This document shows, in pieces, positions 9,328 to 18,157 of a DNA stretch of 64,000 nt (the stretch's first letter is position 1; every line of letters starts with the position of its first letter). This DNA comes from Bacteroidota bacterium (lineage in GTDB: Bacteria; Bacteroidota; Ignavibacteria; Tepidaquicellales; Tepidaquicellaceae). The position numbers were made by a program, and so were the translations under genes. The notes beneath the pieces are model-generated. The model was given only the letters and a program-made list of their open reading frames with translations. It had not been told where the DNA came from and did not search any database. The stretch lies in the NCBI GenBank assembly GCA_018266845.1, contig JAFDZO010000009.1, forward strand, positions 253 to 64,252, given 5' to 3'.

Positions 9328-10190
9328 ATTATTTCCTTTTCAATTTTTATAAATAACATTTCTTCAAGCGTTTTATCTTCTTTCTTTTTTAATCTTAACT
9401 CTTCATCAAAATTATTTTCGTGATAATCTGCATGTGTTTCGAGTCTTACATCAGTACTCTTTAAAATATTTCTTTTTGTTGTGTTCACACTGTGCTCTGT
9501 AAAATGGAAAAAGTTAGCTGCACAAGCTGCACTGGCATTTGTTTTAGTTAACACTTCAATAAAGTCATTTGCGTTTTTTGCGCCTCCGCAGCAGATAACC
9601 GGAACGGTAACTTTTGTACACACGCCGTTAATTAAATCTATATCAAAACCTTCATACGACCCGTCTCTATCTACAGAGTTAATTAAAATCTCGCCTGCAC
9701 CAAGCTCCTGCGCTTTATGACAGAATTCATCGGGAGTGATATCTAAAGTAGTTTTATTAATATAGTCGTGAACTCTATATCCATCTTTGGTTTTTAATGC
9801 ATCCACAGATACAATTATACACTGATCGCCGAAAACATGAGCAGCTTCATTTATCAATGATGGATTATTAATTGAAGATTGGTTCAATGAAATTTTATCG
9901 GCACCGCAATGCATTAGTTCCTTAATGTGTTCAATCTTTGTAATGCCGCCGCCAACTGTCAGAGGTACGTAACATCTTTCAGTTGCTTTTCGGATCATTT
10001 CAAAATCCGGTTCTTTACCATTCTTTGTTGCTGAAATATCTGTTAAAATTATTTCATCAATGCCCCAGTTATTTAAAAACTCCAAAGCAATCGGAGGTTT
10101 GCCCACGGGTAAATATTTCTTAAAATTTATGCTCTGCACAACAATGCCGTTTTTTACAACAACATTTGCTATTATTCTTTTCTTTAACAC
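9324..10190 (-). CDS. HisF-like subunit for acetamidino modification, copy 2
   Basis: Second HisF-like barrel, 288 residues, opening MLKKRIIANVVVKNG. The catalytic Asp of true HisF is replaced by Val in this strand, while the later Asp (VSVDALKT) is kept. The phosphate-binding glycines TVGGGI and CCGGAK are present. A charged C-terminal tail of about 35 residues (many Lys/Glu) is absent from copy 1. It is flanked by HisH copy 2 (contiguous) and amidotransferase copy 2 (4-bp overlap), so all three are probably one complex. It is not a histidine biosynthesis gene, for the same reasons as copy 1. Confidence 0.88.
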   Translation of the reverse strand: MLKKRIIANVVVKNGIVVQSINFKKYLPVGKPPIALEFLNNWGIDEIILTDISATKNGKEPDFEMIRKATERCYVPLTVGGGITKIEHIKELMHCGADKISLNQSSINNPSLINEAAHVFGDQCIIVSVDALKTKDGYRVHDYINKTTLDITPDEFCHKAQELGAGEILINSVDRDGSYEGFDIDLINGVCTKVTVPVICCGGAKNANDFIEVLTKTNASAACAANFFHFTEHSVNTTKRNILKSTDVRLETHADYHENNFDEELRLKKKEDKTLEEMLFIKIEKEII

Positions 10191-10817
10191 TTATTTTATT
10201 GAATTAAAAAATCCTCTGAAGAATTTTAAGCCGTTCGTTTGGCTTTTCTCGGGATGAAATTGTACTCCAAAAATATTTTCATGCTGCACAGCAGCAGTTA
10301 CTTTTATTCCATAGTTACACCAGGCTGCCAAAACTTTTTCTTCGCAGTCAAAGTAATAACTATGGTCAAAATAAAAATTTGAATCGTTGTCAACTTTACT
10401 GAACATCGGCTCTGTGTTATTTATAGTAATATTATTCCAGCCGACCTGAGGAACAGCATATTGTTCAGGAAGTTCAAGCTTCTTCACTTTTCCCTTCATC
10501 CATTTTAATCCTTCATGCCATCCGTTTTCTTCAGAACCCTCTGCAAGCATTTGCATACCTACGCAAATACCAAGTATCGGTTTTTTATTTATAAGCACCT
10601 CTTCATTTAAGATACCTTCTAAATTTCTTTTTCGTAGATTGTTAACCGCTTCTTCGTAAGCACCTACACCCGGTAAAATTAAAGCATCAGCTTTCTTAAT
10701 ATGCTCTTCGCTATCTGAAATTTTTAATTTCTTGTATCCAAGATAAGATAGAGCGTTGGATATTGAATGAGTATTTCCAATTCCGTAATCAATTATTACA
10801 ATGTTTTGCTTATGCAT
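10191..10817 (-). CDS. HisH-like glutaminase subunit, copy 2
   Basis: Glutamine amidotransferase of 208 residues. The nucleophile cysteine is in GICVGMQML, and the His/Glu pair is in QFHPEKS, so the triad is intact. It supplies ammonia to HisF copy 2. The start overlaps amidotransferase copy 3 by 8 bp, and its stop abuts HisF copy 2. A Shine-Dalgarno-like ATAGGAGAAG lies inside the upstream gene just before the start. The order copy 3 amidotransferase, HisH, HisF, copy 2 amidotransferase suggests that one ammonia supplier may serve two amidotransferases (inference). Confidence 0.91.
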   Translation of the reverse strand: MHKQNIVIIDYGIGNTHSISNALSYLGYKKLKISDSEEHIKKADALILPGVGAYEEAVNNLRKRNLEGILNEEVLINKKPILGICVGMQMLAEGSEENGWHEGLKWMKGKVKKLELPEQYAVPQVGWNNITINNTEPMFSKVDNDSNFYFDHSYYFDCEEKVLAAWCNYGIKVTAAVQHENIFGVQFHPEKSQTNGLKFFRGFFNSIK

Positions 10818-11946
10818 TAAAATCTTCTCCTATCTTAAATTTAGGTTTCCATCTTCCGTTTGAATCTTTTTCAAATAATTTTTTATTTACAGATTTATCT
10901 ACCTGCTCCCAGTATTGTTCTACTGTAATTCCAATGTAATCGCTGAAGCTCTTTATATATTTATCTGAACAAGTACCGTCATATTTTTGAATAATTTTTA
11001 TTCCTTCTTCTCTTGTCAAAAGTCCTTTACGAATATCTTCATTTACATAATCGGTAACTTTACCAAATCCGAATTTTAAATATTTAATCATCTGATTCAT
11101 TGTAACCCAATCTTCGTCCAGAGAGGAAACTCCGGCTGTATCACCAATATCTTCCGGCGGTTCATATCTGATTTCTAATCCTCTCAACGCAGAGAAAACG
11201 CCATTGTCTATCAATGACCAGTTATCCCAGAAATATCCAAGATATGTAATGCGTAAATTTGCTTGTTCCATTTCTCTATCAGATGGATAGCAGTACTGGA
11301 GAATTTCATTCTTTTTTATCTCATCACTTATAAGCCAGGTTATATCTCCACCGCTTAAAGTATTTGCATGTTTCATTTTATTACCGTCGGCACCGCTTTT
11401 TCCAAGCACACCTAAATCACCAAGCTGCAGCGCAACGTTTTCACCCCACCATATTAAAGGAATTTGGTATGCTATTGCTAAACGAGGCACACTGCTGAAT
11501 AAAGCAAGCTCAGTTGACTTACACCAGTTTGTAAATTCAAAAAAAGCTTTGCGCATTTCTTTGCGCCATATTTGCGGCGCAGGATTAATTGTAATGCACT
11601 CGAAACCGTGAGCAATCATATTAGAAATATTATCGACACCCCTCTGCGTTACCTGTTCCGGTGGATATCCCAAACAAACTAACAAAGGTTTCATCTTCAA
11701 AACATCTTTAACATAGAAAGCTTGGCGTGTACTATCCTTGCCTCCACTTACTCCGATAATACAATCATAGCCCGAGTGATTATTAGCCTTTCCGAATGCA
11801 ACAATTTCATCAATTTCTTTTCTGCGTTCTTCCCAGTCAACTTCTTTTAAGCTTTCATGATAATTGCATGCGGGACAAACTCCGTGTGCATCAAATTTTA
11901 TTCCGGGTCTGGTATCAGGCTGTAAACATTTTTTACAATATTTCAT
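10810..11946 (-). CDS. N-acetyl-sugar amidotransferase, copy 3
   Basis: Third WbpG-like enzyme, 378 residues, with N-terminal CKKC and CPAC pairs and a canonical PP-loop VSGGKDS. The protein contains RGLEIRYEPPEDIGDT and a C-terminal EDFNA tail. Neighbours are a GNAT gene upstream (4-bp overlap) and HisH copy 2 downstream (8-bp overlap). There are three amidotransferases but only two HisH/HisF pairs in the window, so either copies 2 and 3 share a pair or one works on a substrate that receives ammonia differently. The three copies differ in length and termini, so recent duplication is unlikely. Confidence 0.9.
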   Translation of the reverse strand: MKYCKKCLQPDTRPGIKFDAHGVCPACNYHESLKEVDWEERRKEIDEIVAFGKANNHSGYDCIIGVSGGKDSTRQAFYVKDVLKMKPLLVCLGYPPEQVTQRGVDNISNMIAHGFECITINPAPQIWRKEMRKAFFEFTNWCKSTELALFSSVPRLAIAYQIPLIWWGENVALQLGDLGVLGKSGADGNKMKHANTLSGGDITWLISDEIKKNEILQYCYPSDREMEQANLRITYLGYFWDNWSLIDNGVFSALRGLEIRYEPPEDIGDTAGVSSLDEDWVTMNQMIKYLKFGFGKVTDYVNEDIRKGLLTREEGIKIIQKYDGTCSDKYIKSFSDYIGITVEQYWEQVDKSVNKKLFEKDSNGRWKPKFKIGEDFNA

Positions 11947-12485
11947 TTCTTATTAAGTTTTCCGTATTCTATAATGTCAATGTAATGACCGTTTTTAAAA
12001 AGAGCTTCTTTTCTTACACCTTCCTGTTCAAAGCCAAGTTTTAAAGCAAGCTTTTGCATTCCAATATTTTCAGCTGAAGTTCCGCAATGAATTCTGTGAA
12101 GGTTTAATACATTAAAGCCATGCTCGATGATTAATTTACCTGCTTCCAGCATAACACCTTTACCCCAAAAATCTTTTTCACCAAGAATGAATGCTATCTC
12201 TGCGCTTCTGTCAATCCAGCTTATTCCCTGAAGGCTGATATTTCCGATATGTTTATCGCTTGCATTATCGACTACAGCCATCACAAGCGAGGTTTTAGAC
12301 TTTGAAGCAGCTCTAACAAATTCAATTAAGTTTTCTGTAGAAACAGGAAATCTGCCGTGAGAATTATAAAGAGTTATTTCGTAATCATTAAGCCATCGTG
12401 AATAATTTCCGTTTATATCGTCTTCATTCAGCGCTCTTAAATAAATCGTTTCGCCTTTTAAAAATATATCTTTTTTTAATTCCAA
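11943..12485 (-). CDS. GNAT acetyltransferase (RimJ/RimL type)
   Basis: A 180-residue acetyl-CoA-dependent N-acetyltransferase. It begins with the RimJ-like ETIYLRALNEDDINGNYSRW. The acetyl-CoA loop region is in FILGEKDFWGKGVMLEAGK (Gly-Lys-Gly turn), followed by the conserved GTSAENIGMQKLALKLGF. In such loci these enzymes acetylate an amino sugar made by an aminotransferase. The DegT aminotransferase lies two genes upstream. A PseH-like domain is already fused to PseG, so this one probably serves a second amino sugar. It overlaps both neighbours (10 bp and 4 bp). Confidence 0.85.
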   Translation of the reverse strand: MELKKDIFLKGETIYLRALNEDDINGNYSRWLNDYEITLYNSHGRFPVSTENLIEFVRAASKSKTSLVMAVVDNASDKHIGNISLQGISWIDRSAEIAFILGEKDFWGKGVMLEAGKLIIEHGFNVLNLHRIHCGTSAENIGMQKLALKLGFEQEGVRKEALFKNGHYIDIIEYGKLNKK

Positions 12486-13444
12486 TATTTTATTGCAAGT
12501 AAATTTTCTAATATATTACCTTTATCCACAATCTTGCCAACATTTAATTCCGCAATCGGATCAACATTCATCGGAACAGGAATGTATCTTAAAACTCTTT
12601 TCTTAAGAATTTCTGCTTCAAGTAAAAAAGATGAGAAAAATCCCATGACTAAGTCAGAATAATAAATGGATGTATTAGTCTCAACATTATCTCTCAATAA
12701 AATAAAATTTTCTTTGTCTATTATTATCTTTTCGATTTCTACTTTTTTCTGATTGGGATGTGCTTTTATCAAGACTTTGAATTCTGCTAAATCCTGTTCA
12801 TTCGAACGAAACATATTTATCAAATCATTTAAGGCTGTTAACTCATCAAATCCATACTTTTCTTTCCCGTTAATATTAGTTAGCGGATCCGGTGCAAATA
12901 AAATTAATTTCGAACCAGAATTTTCTAAATTTATTGATTTCAAAAAATCATTTTTTGAAACAACAGGTTTCCATTTCTTTAACCAGCTATGATAAGGATT
13001 GCCCGATATAAAAATCTTACTCTCATCAAAATTATTTTCTACTGCTATTTTCTTTGCGCGTTCATCAATCATCCATATCTGGTCAGGCTGCAATTGTGTA
13101 GTTTCATTTGTTCTAAATCTCAAATTCATATTTGTCCAATGGTCAACAAATGAATAACAGTCTATTCCGTTTCCCAAAGCTAATTTTATAAACTGCTTGT
13201 CAAAATCTGATGGATAAGATGTTCCTGTAAAAATCAAATCAGGCTTAAATGATTTAATTATGTCTTCCGGTTTATCGCTTGTTACTTTTACTTCTGATTT
13301 AAAGTCTTTGTAAAAAGGGTAACTTCTATCCGATACAACTAAATAATTTTCAATTTCTGATTCTTCAATAAGAGCAAGTATCGGTTTAGCACCGCCAGGG
13401 TCGCTGAATGCAAAAAGTATTTTCCCTTTATGCTTCGAGAGCAA
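12476..13444 (-). CDS. Putative GT-B fold transferase
   Basis: I do not recognise a named family for this 322-residue soluble protein. The pattern suggests two Rossmann-like halves. The first has ILFAFSDPGGAKPILALIEE and DLIFTGTSYPSDFDKQF. The second contains SGNPYHSW, LILFAPDPLTNI and KVLIKAHPNQKK. The last two resemble the donor-binding half of GT-B enzymes such as polysialyl- or CDP-glycerol-type transferases. Near the C-terminus, YYSDLVMGFFSSFLLEAEIL fits the usual donor-site helix. It overlaps the DegT gene by 17 bp. Sugar or polyol phosphate transfer is inferred from fold and context only. Confidence 0.55.
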   Translation of the reverse strand: MLSKHKGKILFAFSDPGGAKPILALIEESEIENYLVVSDRSYPFYKDFKSEVKVTSDKPEDIIKSFKPDLIFTGTSYPSDFDKQFIKLALGNGIDCYSFVDHWTNMNLRFRTNETTQLQPDQIWMIDERAKKIAVENNFDESKIFISGNPYHSWLKKWKPVVSKNDFLKSINLENSGSKLILFAPDPLTNINGKEKYGFDELTALNDLINMFRSNEQDLAEFKVLIKAHPNQKKVEIEKIIIDKENFILLRDNVETNTSIYYSDLVMGFFSSFLLEAEILKKRVLRYIPVPMNVDPIAELNVGKIVDKGNILENLLAIKYWN

Positions 13445-14735
13445 CTTCTTTTAGCTCATTAACATTTTCTGCAACCTTTTTGAAACCGTCTATCACGTCA
13501 TCTAAATCCTGTTTGCTTAATCCGGGCTTTATGTATTCGTGTGTGAATAGTTCTTCATAGTGAAGTTTTTCAACAACAGGACAAATTCCTTTGCTGTAAT
13601 CAACCGAACCTTTATACTTTTCACAATTAAATGAACAGTGAGTGGCACGCTGCTGATAAAGCGGAGCAAGGTATAATGGTCTTACATATCCGCCTGCTAT
13701 CAATGGAGTATCTTCTCTGCCAACTGACGAAGGAAGCTCAGCTTTAATTGCATTTAAAAAAGTTGTTCTATCTACTTCAAAAACTTCTTTGTTAAATTTA
13801 ATAGCATGCAAATAATAAACGTGTCTGCTGTTTCCTTCGATTTTCGGTAAAGTTAATCCTTCTATTTTTGATAGCTCCGAAGATAAATAATTTACATTCT
13901 TAATTCTTTCTTCAATTAATGAAGGAAGTTTTTTAAGCTGTTCAATTCCAACTGCTGCTTCCATCTCAGTCATTCTGTAATTGTAACCGAATGTATTGAA
14001 TGGATCCTTTACTCCTTTCGGTTCAACGATATTTTCACCGTGATTTCTAATCATATAAATTCTCTCTGCTAAATCATCATTGTTTGTTGTAATCACTCCG
14101 CCTTCACCTGTATGAATATGCTTGTGATAGTTAAGGCTGAAAATTCCAACATCACCAATCGTACCGACTAATTTATCTTTATAAGCTGCCATCGGCGCCT
14201 GAGCCGCATCTTCAATCACATATAAATTATGTTTCTTTGCGATAGCCATTATCTCATCCATCTTTGCTGGATTACCGAAGATATGCACAATTAAAATTGC
14301 CTTAGTTCTCGGAGTAATCTTTGATTCAATGCTTTCAGGATTTAATCCGAAGTTATCATAATTAACATCGGCAAAAACCGGAACAGCCCCGTAAATTATA
14401 GGAGCTAATGCACTGGCACTCATTGAGTACGGAGAAACAATAACTTCATCTCCCGGTTTTAAACCTAAAGCACCAATAGCTGTAAATAATCCCGAAGTAT
14501 TTGAGTTAACACTTATGGCATATTTGCTGCCGAACGCCGTTGCCCAGTCTTTTTCAAATTGCTGAACCGTAGGTCCGCCGAAAAAATCTTTATGCCATGC
14601 TCCTAAAAATTGCGAGAGATTGCCGCTATCCAATACTTTCATTACTGCTTTCTTTTCTTCTTCTCCGATAGTATTGTAGCCGGGAAATAAATTCGTTCTT
14701 ACAGGTGTTCCGCCGTTGATTGCAAGTTTTGCCAT
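13428..14735 (-). CDS. DegT/DnrJ/EryC1/StrS family aminotransferase
   Basis: PLP-dependent sugar aminotransferase of 435 residues. The N-terminus MAKLAINGGTPVR is typical of the AHBA synthase/StrS-like subgroup. The substrate loop SVNSNTSGL, the PLP-Asp region VIEDAAQAP, and the Schiff-base lysine in SLNYHKHIHTGEGG are all visible. It would aminate a keto sugar. The flanking Gfo/Idh oxidoreductase could supply the ketone, and the nearby GNAT would then acetylate the amine. It is long for the family, with a Cys-bearing insertion (CSFNCEKYKGSVDYSKGICP) near the C-terminus that I cannot explain. Distinct from PseC at 21472-22668. Confidence 0.9.
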   Translation of the reverse strand: MAKLAINGGTPVRTNLFPGYNTIGEEEKKAVMKVLDSGNLSQFLGAWHKDFFGGPTVQQFEKDWATAFGSKYAISVNSNTSGLFTAIGALGLKPGDEVIVSPYSMSASALAPIIYGAVPVFADVNYDNFGLNPESIESKITPRTKAILIVHIFGNPAKMDEIMAIAKKHNLYVIEDAAQAPMAAYKDKLVGTIGDVGIFSLNYHKHIHTGEGGVITTNNDDLAERIYMIRNHGENIVEPKGVKDPFNTFGYNYRMTEMEAAVGIEQLKKLPSLIEERIKNVNYLSSELSKIEGLTLPKIEGNSRHVYYLHAIKFNKEVFEVDRTTFLNAIKAELPSSVGREDTPLIAGGYVRPLYLAPLYQQRATHCSFNCEKYKGSVDYSKGICPVVEKLHYEELFTHEYIKPGLSKQDLDDVIDGFKKVAENVNELKEVALEA

Positions 14736-14736
14736 A

Positions 14737-15669
14737 TTAATTATTTAAATAGTTTAACATTTTTTGATTTAATTGTACTGCGTCAAGGAAATTATCTTTT
14801 CTTGAGGAATCCTTTAATAATTCTTTCGCTTCCACTAATACGTTTATCATATTATCCTTCATCGCGTCTTTAATAATTTCCTTAGATATTAAAGTAGTAA
14901 AACGATTTTCTGATTTTAATATTTCGATTGTTCTACCTAATTCTTTTATTTCAATTTTTGATGATTCAAAATAAAAATCTATATCGAAGTAGGGAAAAAG
15001 AACATTACTTAGTCCTAATATATTTACATTAGTTTCATCCCAATTAGCTGATAATGTCAAAGTCGGGTCATTTTCAAAATGGTCATAAATGAAATTACTC
15101 TTTTGAATATTTTTTAACTCAATTTTTTTATCAGTGAGAAATTCTATCAAATCAATTGCGTGGCTGCAATTATTTAAAAATCCTCTTTGATACCTAATAG
15201 AAATATTAGTCAGTTTTTCTACCTCTGATATAGTTTTAATCTTTTTCCGTAACTGTGAATAAGCAGGCTGAAATCTTCTTGTGTAATTTACCTGAACCTT
15301 ACTATCACCTAAATTATACCTTTCTAATAAAACGGGTAAATCGTTTTCATTAGAAGAAACGGGTTTTTCACAGATGATTACTTTTACTTTAGCATCAAAA
15401 CATTTTGTAAGGTATTCAAAATGTGTTTTTGTCGGAGAGCAAATGCTTACTAAATCAAAACTCTTAAGCATTGCCTCATTAATATCTTCTTCAGTATCAC
15501 ATTTATATCTTTCACTTACTTTTTTAGCTAAAATTTTATCAACATCAAAAACTTTGAAAGAAAAATTTTTATTTAAAGATAAAGCTTTTGCATGAGTTAA
15601 TACCTGTTCGTTTTCAAAGTCGTATCCGGCACCAATATTACCGCATCCTATAACTAAAGCGTTATACAA
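14737..15669 (-). CDS. Gfo/Idh/MocA family oxidoreductase
   Basis: 310 residues with Rossmann motif VIGCGNIGAGYDFE at the N-terminus and the E-K-P motif in VIICEKPVS. The AGYDFE segment after the glycine motif is typical of members working on nucleotide sugars in surface polysaccharide clusters. It lies one base after the DegT gene stop in operon terms and two bases from PseI. Likely product: a keto sugar for the neighbouring aminotransferase (inference). The C-terminal half is rich in Lys, Asn and Asp and has no extra domain. Confidence 0.83.
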   Translation of the reverse strand: MYNALVIGCGNIGAGYDFENEQVLTHAKALSLNKNFSFKVFDVDKILAKKVSERYKCDTEEDINEAMLKSFDLVSICSPTKTHFEYLTKCFDAKVKVIICEKPVSSNENDLPVLLERYNLGDSKVQVNYTRRFQPAYSQLRKKIKTISEVEKLTNISIRYQRGFLNNCSHAIDLIEFLTDKKIELKNIQKSNFIYDHFENDPTLTLSANWDETNVNILGLSNVLFPYFDIDFYFESSKIEIKELGRTIEILKSENRFTTLISKEIIKDAMKDNMINVLVEAKELLKDSSRKDNFLDAVQLNQKMLNYLNN

Positions 15670-15671
15670 AT

Positions 15672-16724
15672 CTATTTAATTAACTCCCATTTTAAAGCTG
15701 TTCCTTTGGGATAATTATTTGCAAATTTCCTGCCAAGAACTTCTTTATAATGCTTCGGATGCATTCCGTATCCGGGTCTGATTGATCTTACATTTTTCTC
15801 TGTAATTATATCACCGCCTTTTACATCTTCAGTAATATAAAGTGATCTTGAAAATTCTCTGCCTTTACTTTGCTTTTCGGTTAGTTGATAATTTACTTCA
15901 CCTATTGCTTTTTCTGCTTCACGTACAACTTTTACCATATTAGCAAATTCTTCTTCGTTTAGTGAGAACGATGCATCTGGGCCGCCAATGCTTCTATCAA
16001 GTATAAAATGTTTTTCAATAATCTTTGCTCCAAGTGATGTTGCCACTACAGGAACCGATATTCCCATGGTATGATCTGAAAGCCCGCTGATTACATCAAA
16101 CCTCTCTGCCAAATCTTTTATCATTAGCATATTTGCTTCTTCAATTGGTGCGGGATAACTTGATGTACATTTTAATAAAGCAATATCAGTGTTACCTTGT
16201 CCTTTGCAAGCGTTAATAGCTAATTCTATATCCTCAAGCTCGGCAATGCCAGTTGAAATTATAACAGGTTTTCCTTTAGAAGCAACATATTCAATTAAAG
16301 GAATATCTGTTATCTCAAATGAAGCTATTTTATAAGCGGGAGCATTTAAGCTCTCAAGCAAATCAACAGCAGTGTTATCGAACGGAGAAGAGAAACAAAT
16401 CAATCCTTCTTCTTCTGCAGCTTTAAATAATTTTTCATGCCATTCCCATGGCGTATATGCTTCCTGATATAAATCGTATAAATATTTTCCGTCCCATATC
16501 GTTCCTTGCTTTAATCTGAAATCATCAGTCTTTGCATCAATGGTTATAGTATCCGCTGTGTAAGTTTGCAATTTTATTGCATCAGCGCCTACTCTCTTTG
16601 CTGCTTTAATCGTAGCAAGTGCGTTTTCAAAACTTCCGTTGTGATTTGCGGAAAGCTCTGCGATAATAAACACAGGCGAATTATTATCAATCTTAAAATT
16701 TCCTATGTTAAAACCCTTATTCAT
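15672..16724 (-). CDS. pseI: Pseudaminic acid synthase
   Basis: NeuB-family enzyme of 350 residues that condenses 6-deoxy-AltdiNAc with phosphoenolpyruvate to give pseudaminic acid. The N-terminal barrel has FIIAELSANHNGS, ADAIKLQTYTADTIT and the metal/PEP region SSPFDNTAVDLLE. The stretch KCTSSYPAPIEEANM and SDHTMGI are family signatures, and IEKHFILDRSIGGPDASFS carries the catalytic metal ligand region. The C-terminal SAF antifreeze-like domain (residues about 285-350) is complete. The wording of several motifs fits PseI better than NeuB or LegI. The start overlaps the PseG-PseH gene by 4 bp. Upstream sequence AAAAGGAAG acts as a good ribosome-binding site. Confidence 0.94.
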   Translation of the reverse strand: MNKGFNIGNFKIDNNSPVFIIAELSANHNGSFENALATIKAAKRVGADAIKLQTYTADTITIDAKTDDFRLKQGTIWDGKYLYDLYQEAYTPWEWHEKLFKAAEEEGLICFSSPFDNTAVDLLESLNAPAYKIASFEITDIPLIEYVASKGKPVIISTGIAELEDIELAINACKGQGNTDIALLKCTSSYPAPIEEANMLMIKDLAERFDVISGLSDHTMGISVPVVATSLGAKIIEKHFILDRSIGGPDASFSLNEEEFANMVKVVREAEKAIGEVNYQLTEKQSKGREFSRSLYITEDVKGGDIITEKNVRSIRPGYGMHPKHYKEVLGRKFANNYPKGTALKWELIK

Positions 16725-18157
16725 ATCACTTCCTTTTCATATTTTATTTTATCTTCTTCAATTGTTTTTTTAAAACCTAATCTTTCAAAAGCTTTTACCG
16801 ATGGAATATTTTCTTCCATTACAAAACCGATTACGTTTTTCACATTCAATGAGCTTTTCTGAATTTCATTCTGCAAAAAATGTAATCCGTTAGTTAAGAT
16901 TATTAATCCCAATCCTTTACCGTGAAACTTAGGCGCAATTAAGTAGCTTATTATTGCTTCGTTGTTATTGAGGTCAAATCTTATGGAACCTATTTTTTCT
17001 CCATTCATTTCTGCAATAAGATACAAACAATTTTCATCGCTAATTTTTTTTGTAAACCAGCTTGAGTGCTCTTCAAAACTTATTTCATGTTTGCTGAAAG
17101 AAAATGCTCTGACAATAGGGTCTGCAGCCCATTCGTAAGTTGTTTGCAAATCTTCTATGGTGGCTTTTTTTAGAGAAACAGTATTTTTTAATACAATCTG
17201 GTTAAATAATTTTGAAAGTCTTTCCTTTGATTTCCCATCAATAATTTTTTTGCCGTGCGTTGAATTATTTATTGCTTTGTCTATTGCAGTACTTACATTT
17301 TCATCTTCAAACATCTTTGCATCCATAAATGCCTCTGTCATTAAGTAATTTGAGTAAACATATTTTTGATTATCAGCCGTCATTCCTGAAATAACTTTAC
17401 ACCCGCATGCTAAAGCTTCCAGTAAAATTCCGCTTGATGGCACAATCGCTAAATCACTTCCTGACATTAATTTACACATTTTTTTAGAATCTACCGAATG
17501 TAAATGTTCTATCCTTGTATCCGAACTAGTTAATAAATTCAGTTTATCTTTGTGTATGTAAGCTGAACCTGTTACAACAATTATTTTTGTGAATTCGGTA
17601 AAGTTTAAAACTTGTTTTAAAACGGATTCCGTTAAATTATTCATATCAGCACCGCCAAAGCATATAAAAACCTTCTCAATCCTATTAATTTGTCTTTCCT
17701 TTAAAGCTTGTTCAATAAATTCAGGTCTTAATAAGGCATAGCCCGTTCCAAGTGCAAACTGTGTGAACAAATTAGAATTATAATTCTCAGCTTTTATGCC
17801 GGGAGCATGATTTATTATCAAATCAGCTTCATATTTTTTGTCATGTAAATCATCTATACAAATCAGGTTACAGTTTTTATTTTTTATTTCTTTTTGGTAA
17901 TCAGTATCAAAGTTATAACCATCCAGTAAAACAGTATCGTTTGATTTCACTAAATCCAAAAAATCTTTCTCGTTATCAATTTTTTTTACAGCAAAAGAAT
18001 TTTCAAATTCAATTTTTGTCTGTTCTGGAATTTCTTTGCTAACGAATGAAACTTCAAAATTATCCTTTACCATATTTGCTAACGCAAAACATCTTATCAA
18101 ATGTCCGAGTCCGATTTGTGAATTTCCATCAGCTCTTATATACAACTTTGGTAGCAC
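16721..18157 (-). CDS. pseG: Fused UDP-sugar hydrolase (PseG) and N-acetyltransferase (PseH-like)
   Basis: A 478-residue two-domain protein. Residues 1 to about 315 are PseG, which removes UDP from UDP-2,4-diacetamido-2,4,6-trideoxy-altropyranose: IRADGNSQIGLGHLIRCFAL holds the catalytic His, and CFGGADMNN and EALACGCKVI are the GT-B-like donor motifs. Residues about 325-478 are a GNAT domain: LKKATIEDL, AADPIVRAFSFSKHEIS, IAPKFHGKGLG (acetyl-CoA loop) and ENIPSVKAFERLGF, resembling PseH, which acetylates the C4 amine one step earlier. Two consecutive steps on one chain imply coupling. The gene is contiguous with pseF and overlaps pseI by 4 bp. No separate pseH is needed. Confidence 0.9.
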   Translation of the reverse strand: MLPKLYIRADGNSQIGLGHLIRCFALANMVKDNFEVSFVSKEIPEQTKIEFENSFAVKKIDNEKDFLDLVKSNDTVLLDGYNFDTDYQKEIKNKNCNLICIDDLHDKKYEADLIINHAPGIKAENYNSNLFTQFALGTGYALLRPEFIEQALKERQINRIEKVFICFGGADMNNLTESVLKQVLNFTEFTKIIVVTGSAYIHKDKLNLLTSSDTRIEHLHSVDSKKMCKLMSGSDLAIVPSSGILLEALACGCKVISGMTADNQKYVYSNYLMTEAFMDAKMFEDENVSTAIDKAINNSTHGKKIIDGKSKERLSKLFNQIVLKNTVSLKKATIEDLQTTYEWAADPIVRAFSFSKHEISFEEHSSWFTKKISDENCLYLIAEMNGEKIGSIRFDLNNNEAIISYLIAPKFHGKGLGLIILTNGLHFLQNEIQKSSLNVKNVIGFVMEENIPSVKAFERLGFKKTIEEDKIKYEKEVI

